DNA of 64,000 nt, taken from Castellaniella sp. Its GTDB lineage: Bacteria > Pseudomonadota > Gammaproteobacteria > Burkholderiales > Burkholderiaceae_B. The position numbers were made by a program, and so were the translations under genes. This document shows positions 59,653 to 64,000 of the stretch, piece after piece; the first letter of the stretch is position 1, and every line of letters starts with the position of its first letter. The stretch lies in the NCBI RefSeq assembly GCF_004321985.1, contig NZ_SCQN01000058.1, positions 19,793 to 83,792 of the forward strand, read 5' to 3'. The notes under the pieces were generated by a model. The model ran no database searches and was not told the origin of the DNA. It worked only from the letters and a program-made list of their open reading frames with translations.

Positions 59653-59835
59653 TCAATACCCGAGCGTCGCCCCGTCTGGATTGCGCGGATCCGACGCCCC
59701 GTAGAGCACACCGTCCACGATCTGAATGGTCTGCGTCTTGCCCATGGTGGGCTTGACCACTACGTGCTGGCCGTAGCTGCGCAGCAGACAGCGTCGTACT
59801 CTCACACGGCTCTGCTGGGCGACACTCGTTGATCA
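59653..59835 (-). pseudogene. 3' remnant of a gamma-glutamyltransferase gene
   Basis: On the minus strand the frame ending with TGA at 59653 encodes HVVVKPTMGKTQTIQIVDG and then VLYGASDPRNPDGATLGY. The ending GASDPRxPDGAxxGY is the characteristic C-terminus of gamma-glutamyltransferase. The similarity covers about 45 residues and the frame closes near 59833, so the rest of a gene of roughly 550 codons is missing. The fragment marks a deletion or insertion boundary. Confidence 0.7.
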
Positions 59836-59846
59836 GTCAAAGTTCA

Positions 59847-59869
59847 GCAATAGGAAAATAACCTATTGC
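59847..59869. promoter_or_regulatory. Inverted repeat upstream of the HutC-type regulator, candidate operator
   Basis: Perfect 8-bp arms GCAATAGG/CCTATTGC with a 7-nt AT-rich spacer, overlapping the predicted -35 of the regulator gene. Autorepression by the encoded GntR/HutC protein is likely. Confidence 0.6.
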
Positions 59870-59894
59870 AAAGTCATATTGTGCTTATTACCAT
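59866..59894 (+). promoter_or_regulatory. Candidate promoter of the HutC-type regulator gene
   Basis: TTGCAA (59866-59871), 17 bp, TACCAT (59889-59894). The start would fall at about 59901, the A of the ATG, and no Shine-Dalgarno is present, so a leaderless mRNA is possible. Confidence 0.45.
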
Positions 59895-59900
59895 ACACAT

Positions 59901-60659
59901 ATGACCAATAGTCCAGAACGCACGCAACAAAGCCGCATTCCTCTATACGTTCAGACGGCGAAACTGATGCGCCAGAAGATCGAGCGCCAAGAATGGCGCT
60001 TGGGTGATCAGATCCCGACACTGGTGCAACTTGAGGAGCTGTACAGGGTCTCTCGCATAACCCTGCGAGGCGCACTCGACTATCTTGAAGAGTCCGGCAT
60101 TGTTCGGCGCGAACGCGGGCGGGGCACGTTCGTCACCCGTGACCTCTCAGAGGAGCGTTGGTACAAGCTTCCCAACACGCTCGATGAGCTGATCGAAACG
60201 GTCTCGGGGCTGAAAGTGGAATTGCTGCAGGTCGGCGCATCTGACAAGCCGCCAGCTCCCGCGTTTGCATTCGGCACGCTCGGTGATGCCTATCGGTACC
60301 TCAGACGAGTGCACTATCACGATCAGCAACCATATTGTCTGATCGATCTTTATCTCAGCAAATCGTTGTTCGAGTCCGACCCGCAGGGGTTCATTGGCTC
60401 GCCAGCGGTGGCGGTTCTCGCGAAGCGGCCAGATGTGCGGATTGTGGGGGCAAAACAGATCATGCGCATCGGAGTGGCTCAAGAGGAAACGGCAGCCTAT
60501 TTGCACATCGGCGTGGGTGAACCGGTGGCCGAAGTGTGTCGAACGTTCGTAGACGACTCAGGCGAGATTTTCTATTACGCGCACATCATTTACCCAACTC
60601 AAACCATACAGATCGAAACAGACCTGCTAGGCGCAAGTCATCGCGAGGCCAAACCATGA
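59901..60659 (+). CDS. GntR family regulator, HutC subfamily (UTRA domain)
   Basis: A 252-residue regulator: an N-terminal winged helix (LMRQKIERQEWRLGDQIPT; YRVSRITLRGALDYLEESGIV; RGRGTFVTRD) and a UTRA ligand-binding domain (YCLIDLYLSKSLF; AYLHIGVGEPVAEVCRTF). It precedes an ABC transporter in the same direction and probably controls it in response to the imported compound. Codon use is visibly less GC-rich than in the mla, his or ribosomal genes. Confidence 0.92.
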   Translation: MTNSPERTQQSRIPLYVQTAKLMRQKIERQEWRLGDQIPTLVQLEELYRVSRITLRGALDYLEESGIVRRERGRGTFVTRDLSEERWYKLPNTLDELIETVSGLKVELLQVGASDKPPAPAFAFGTLGDAYRYLRRVHYHDQQPYCLIDLYLSKSLFESDPQGFIGSPAVAVLAKRPDVRIVGAKQIMRIGVAQEETAAYLHIGVGEPVAEVCRTFVDDSGEIFYYAHIIYPTQTIQIETDLLGASHREAKP

Positions 60660-60690
60660 TTATTGGCAAGCATAGAAACAAGGAACAAGA

Positions 60691-61479
60691 ATGAAGTCCA
60701 GGACAACAGCGCACAAGTCGATTGTCGAACGCACCCTGAGGCCCACATTACCCTTTGTCTGCCTAATCATCGTCTGGGAGCTATTTCGCGCCTCGGGTCT
60801 CATGAATCCCGAATTGCTGCCCTCCCCGCTTCAGGTCCTACAGACCTTTTGGTACAGACTCACACAGGCCGGGCTGATCGTCGATATGGCGATGTCAACG
60901 CAACGCGTGTTGCTCGGGCTCGTGCTGGGCATGATCGTCGCCGTCCCGGTGGGATTCCTCATCGGCTGGTATCGGCCGGTGCGGCGATTCGTGGATCCGC
61001 TCATCAATTTCTTTAGAGCATTGCCCCCCATCGCGCTGATTCCGCTCGCCATCGTCTATTTCGGGATCGGCGAGATGGCAAAGGTGCTGATCCTGTTTTA
61101 TGCGTCTTTCTTCTCGGCCGTCATTGTCATGTACGAGGGCATGACGCAGATCAGCCCAGTATATGTGCGCGTCGCCCGCACTCTCGGGGCCACCGACATG
61201 GAAATCTTCCTGAAGATTGTGGTCCCGATGTCCGTCCCGCACATGTTGACAGCCATGCGGGTCGCACTGGGTGTTGGTTGGGCCACGTTGGTCGCCGCCG
61301 AGCTCGTTGCTGCGCAACAAGGGCTGGGCGCAATGATTCAGAACGCCTCCTCGTTTTTCGATTTGCGCACCATCTATCTTGGGATCATCTGTATCGGAGC
61401 GATCGCTCTACTGATGGATGTCATTCTGCGCCGCATCTCCGACCACTTGGCTGGCTGGCAAGAAAAAATTACGCGTTGA
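60691..61479 (+). CDS. ABC transporter permease (nitrate/sulfonate/taurine type)
   Basis: A 262-residue permease of the SsuC/TauC family with six membrane segments and the EAA-like loop VRVARTLGATDMEIFLKIVVP. LRPTLPFVCLIIVWELFRAS marks the N-terminus. It follows the regulator by 31 bp and precedes the ATPase by 11 bp. Substrate unknown: the family also carries pyrimidine precursors, aromatic acids and other compounds. Confidence 0.92.
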   Translation: MKSRTTAHKSIVERTLRPTLPFVCLIIVWELFRASGLMNPELLPSPLQVLQTFWYRLTQAGLIVDMAMSTQRVLLGLVLGMIVAVPVGFLIGWYRPVRRFVDPLINFFRALPPIALIPLAIVYFGIGEMAKVLILFYASFFSAVIVMYEGMTQISPVYVRVARTLGATDMEIFLKIVVPMSVPHMLTAMRVALGVGWATLVAAELVAAQQGLGAMIQNASSFFDLRTIYLGIICIGAIALLMDVILRRISDHLAGWQEKITR

Positions 61480-61490
61480 ATCAGGTGAAT

Positions 61491-62318
61491 ATGGAAATAA
61501 CCAACCAAGACCGCGAACGCATACGCTTCGAAAACGTATCGATGGAGTTCCAGACAGCCTCAGGGCCACTGGAAGTCGTACACGACGTATCGTTCTCGAT
61601 CAATCAAGGTGATTTCGTCTCGCTGGTTGGTCCCTCGGGCTGCGGAAAGACAACCCTGCTGAGCATCGCTGCGGGATTCATCAACCCGGCCAGTGGCTCG
61701 GTAACGCTTGATGGCCATCCAATCGTTGGGCCTGGTCCGGACCGGGGCGTCATGTTTCAGGAATACGGTGTCTTTCCGTGGCTGACCGTCGAGCAAAATA
61801 TCGCGTTCGGGCTGAATCTGAAGGCCAACCGTGGCCGAGATTCCCAACAGAAAAAAGAAATCGTTGACACCTACCTGAAGCTGATGCGTCTGGAAGCGTT
61901 TCGCAAAGCCTATCCGAAGCAGCTGTCGGGTGGTATGCGGCAGCGCTTGGCGCTGGCGCGCACCTACGCAGTGCATCCCGAATTCGTACTGATGGACGAA
62001 CCGTTCGGGGCGCTGGACGCGCAGACACGCAGTGCCATGCATGATCTCCTTCTGGATGTTCTTTACGCTGAAGGCAAGACAGTGCTTCTCATCACGCACT
62101 CAGTGGAAGAGGCCGTGTACTTATCCAATAAGGTGTTCGTCATTTCCGCACGCCCGGCTCGCATCAGGGAAGTCGTCGAGATTCCGTTTCCGTATCCACG
62201 GCATCACGATCTGCAAGAGACAGAAGAATTCGGTGCCCTCCGTTCGCACATTCACCAGATGGTCATGCGCGAATACGCCGCTCAAGAGGCGCAATCATCG
62301 CCCCCAGGCACCGCCTAA
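61491..62318 (+). CDS. ABC transporter ATP-binding protein (nitrate/sulfonate/taurine type)
   Basis: A 275-residue ATPase: Walker A GPSGCGKTT, Q-loop MFQEYGVFPWLTV, signature LSGGMRQR, Walker B VLMDEPFGALD and switch ITHSVEEAVYL, all standard for SsuB/TauB. The start at 61491 (MEITNQDRERIRF) follows AGGTGA closely; the upstream part of the frame overlaps the permease gene and is not coding. Confidence 0.93.
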   Translation: MEITNQDRERIRFENVSMEFQTASGPLEVVHDVSFSINQGDFVSLVGPSGCGKTTLLSIAAGFINPASGSVTLDGHPIVGPGPDRGVMFQEYGVFPWLTVEQNIAFGLNLKANRGRDSQQKKEIVDTYLKLMRLEAFRKAYPKQLSGGMRQRLALARTYAVHPEFVLMDEPFGALDAQTRSAMHDLLLDVLYAEGKTVLLITHSVEEAVYLSNKVFVISARPARIREVVEIPFPYPRHHDLQETEEFGALRSHIHQMVMREYAAQEAQSSPPGTA

Positions 62319-62352
62319 TGTAGTCACTATCCGATAACAGGAGACATCAACC

Positions 62353-63348
62353 ATGAAACGTCGCTCGTTCCTACAACTCTCACTCGCCGGTGCTGCCACG
62401 GTGGCCATGCCCTCGATCGCCTTCGCCGCTACCGATGAAATTAAAGTGGGGTACCTGCATACGCTTGCCGTCGATGGACAAATGTGGACCGCCGACTTAC
62501 GGGGCCTTTGGAAAAAGAACGGTTTGTCCCCGAAATTCATTCAGTTTCAGACCGGTCTGGATCTTTTTCAAGCGATGAGCGGTGGAAGCATCGATGTGTT
62601 GAGCACAGGTGCGGTGATGTCAAACTTCCCGGCTCGTGGCCAGGGTAAGGTTTTCCTCATCAATGATATTGAGTACGCAACCGCGCAGCTGTGGGTACAC
62701 CCCGATATGGGAATCCACACGTGGGAAGACCTGAAAGGTAAGAAGATTTCCACAACCACGGGCACGACCGCCCACGTATTCCTTGACACGGCACTTCGGG
62801 CACATCACATCGACCCGGAGAAGGATGTTCAGGTCATTAACCAACGCATGCCCGATGCTGTCACCGCTTTCATCTCAAAAGCGGTCCCAGCCGTCGCTCT
62901 ATGGGTACCGTTCAATATTCCGGTGGAACAGAAGTCGCCCGGTTCAAAGATGCTGGGCGACGCGTCTGCGTACTACCCCGAAGCTGCCATTGTTGACGGG
63001 TGGGCTGCACGAAATGACTTTTTTGAGAAACACCCAGACATCCTGAAACGAATCATCCGCACTTGGATCCCAGCCAACGACAATCTCGTTGCCCACCCTG
63101 ATGAGACACTGGCCGCCCTGCAAAAAGCTCATTACCCGGACGTGCCGCTCAAAGACCTGAAGACGCAATATAAAGCGCAAAAGATGTTCTCGTCGGAGCA
63201 ATGGGTGAAGTTTTATGCCGATGGTACCGTCACCAAATGGCTGCAGCAGGTCACCGACTTCTTCACACACTTTGCGAAGATCCAGAACCCGGTCCCAGCG
63301 TCGCAATATTTTGATCCCAAACTCTATCTCGAGGTGAAGAAGGCATGA
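62353..63348 (+). CDS. ABC transporter substrate-binding protein (SsuA/TauA/NMT1-like), Tat signal peptide
   Basis: A 331-residue periplasmic binding protein of the type II fold. The N-terminus KRRSFLQLSLAGAATVAMP is a twin-arginine signal with cleavage near IAFA-ATD. GLDLFQAMSGGSIDVLSTGAV is typical of the family's ligand site region. It follows the ATPase by 34 bp and overlaps the next gene by 4 bp, so the oxidoreductase and the transporter belong to one operon. Confidence 0.92.
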   Translation: MKRRSFLQLSLAGAATVAMPSIAFAATDEIKVGYLHTLAVDGQMWTADLRGLWKKNGLSPKFIQFQTGLDLFQAMSGGSIDVLSTGAVMSNFPARGQGKVFLINDIEYATAQLWVHPDMGIHTWEDLKGKKISTTTGTTAHVFLDTALRAHHIDPEKDVQVINQRMPDAVTAFISKAVPAVALWVPFNIPVEQKSPGSKMLGDASAYYPEAAIVDGWAARNDFFEKHPDILKRIIRTWIPANDNLVAHPDETLAALQKAHYPDVPLKDLKTQYKAQKMFSSEQWVKFYADGTVTKWLQQVTDFFTHFAKIQNPVPASQYFDPKLYLEVKKA

Positions 63349-64000
63349 AACCCGTTTTGGGTGCATCCGCACCCGTTTACGATTACATCATCGTAGGTGC
63401 AGGCTCCGCCGGCTGCGTGCTCGCCAACCGACTCTCCGCCGACTCATCCGTCCGTGTTTTGCTGATCGAGGCCGGCGGACAGGATCGGAATTTCTGGCTG
63501 CACTTGCCAGTCGGCTATTTCAAGACCATCTACGATGACCGATTTTCGCGTCTGTTTGAGACCGAACCGTGCGAAGGGACCGCGCAGCGTCGCATCATGT
63601 GGCCTCGTGGGCGCGTGATTGGCGGGTCCAGTTCTATCAACGGGCTGATCTACATTCGCGGTCAGCACGCCGACTACGACGATTGGGCTCGTATGGGCGC
63701 GACCGGGTGGGACTACCAGAGCGTGCTCCCTTACTTCAAGCGTTCCGAGAATTATGAGAATGGGGAGGACACCTATCACGGCGCCTCTGGTGAACTCGGC
63801 GTCTCGAACCTGAAGAACGACCACCCCTGTTGCAAGGCCTGGCTGGACGCGGCGCAGCAGGCCGGCTTTCCTTTCAATCCAGACTTCAACGGACAAAGCG
63901 ATTATGGCGTAGGCGCCTACCAGCTATCGATGCGCGACGGCTGGCGTTCGAGCGCTGCCGTAGCTTTCTTGCGTCCGGCTCTCAAACGTCGCAATCTCAC
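63345..64000 (+). CDS. GMC family oxidoreductase (choline dehydrogenase-like), 5' part
   Basis: Open from ATG 63345 to the window end, 218 codons of a protein normally about 530-560 long. The FAD-binding motif YDYIIVGAGSAGCVLANRLS begins near residue 12, and the GMC signature GRVIGGSSSINGLIYIRG lies near residue 88. It overlaps the binding-protein stop by 4 bp. GMC enzymes oxidise alcohols; coupling to this transporter suggests that the imported compound or its product carries an alcohol group. The substrate cannot be named. Confidence 0.93.
   Translation, partial: MKPVLGASAPVYDYIIVGAGSAGCVLANRLSADSSVRVLLIEAGGQDRNFWLHLPVGYFKTIYDDRFSRLFETEPCEGTAQRRIMWPRGRVIGGSSSINGLIYIRGQHADYDDWARMGATGWDYQSVLPYFKRSENYENGEDTYHGASGELGVSNLKNDHPCCKAWLDAAQQAGFPFNPDFNGQSDYGVGAYQLSMRDGWRSSAAVAFLRPALKRRNL

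Larger units (their letters stand above)
59586..59900. other. 315-bp region with a gene remnant and a regulatory site
   Basis: Between the TRAP permease and the HutC-type regulator. 59586-59652 shows nothing recognisable. 59653 to about 59835 is the remnant of a gamma-glutamyltransferase gene on the minus strand. 59847-59894 contains the inverted repeat and promoter of the regulator. Base composition falls sharply after about 59830. Confidence 0.6.

Overview
The window comes from a high-GC betaproteobacterium, most likely Burkholderiales/Alcaligenaceae (Bordetella, Achromobacter or Castellaniella-like). This rests on gene order: gltBD, mlaFEDAC, yadGH, bolA, murA, his operon, tatABC, and an spc ribosomal operon ending in rpoA-rplQ followed by cutA and dsbD. 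The placement is inference from synteny; no rRNA or tRNA gene is visible and no homology search was run.

Layout. (1) 1-3692: 3' half of gltB and complete gltD. (2) 3746-12044: a catabolic module on the minus strand (beta-keto acid cleavage enzyme, lambda-crystallin-type 3-hydroxyacid dehydrogenase, SDR, a LivM-LivG-LivF triple fusion, LivH and a Tat-exported binding protein), divergent from a FadR-type GntR regulator with a perfect 16-bp palindrome between them. (3) 12132-28662: a housekeeping block with mlaF-E-D-A-C (mlaB absent), yadGH, bolA, murA, the histidine operon (hisC absent), a HIT protein and tatABC. Two toxin-antitoxin modules sit inside it on the opposite strand: parDE where mlaB would be expected and hicAB between hisG and hisD. 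An orphan HipA-like (YjjJ-type) gene follows tatC. (4) 30170-41749: dsbD, cutA and the complete spc/alpha ribosomal block (rplN to rplQ with secY, infA, rpmJ, rpoA) on the minus strand, with a clear promoter upstream of rplN and a terminator after rplQ. (5) 42044-49496: a second Liv-type ABC operon with an amidase and an M20 amidohydrolase of the N-carbamoyl amino acid hydrolase/allantoate amidohydrolase type, next to the ribosomal operon. (6) 49624-55778: a LapD-like degenerate GGDEF/EAL protein divergent from fadE-fadD. (7) 56092-59585: a TAXI-type TRAP transporter (binding protein, DUF1850 protein, fused QM permease). (8) 59653-64000: a 3' remnant of a gamma-glutamyltransferase gene, then a visibly lower-GC segment with a HutC-type regulator, a nitrate/sulfonate/taurine-type ABC transporter and a GMC oxidoreductase cut by the window end.

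How the parts work together. Housekeeping functions (ammonium assimilation, outer-membrane lipid asymmetry, peptidoglycan precursor synthesis, histidine synthesis, Tat export, translation) alternate with accessory uptake-plus-catabolism cassettes. Each cassette pairs a transporter with enzymes or a regulator that probably handle the imported compound; none of the substrates can be named from sequence alone. The best candidates for something undescribed are the BKACE/LivMGF-fusion pathway, the LapD-like receptor and the orphan YjjJ-type gene with its tandem repeat at the start codon.
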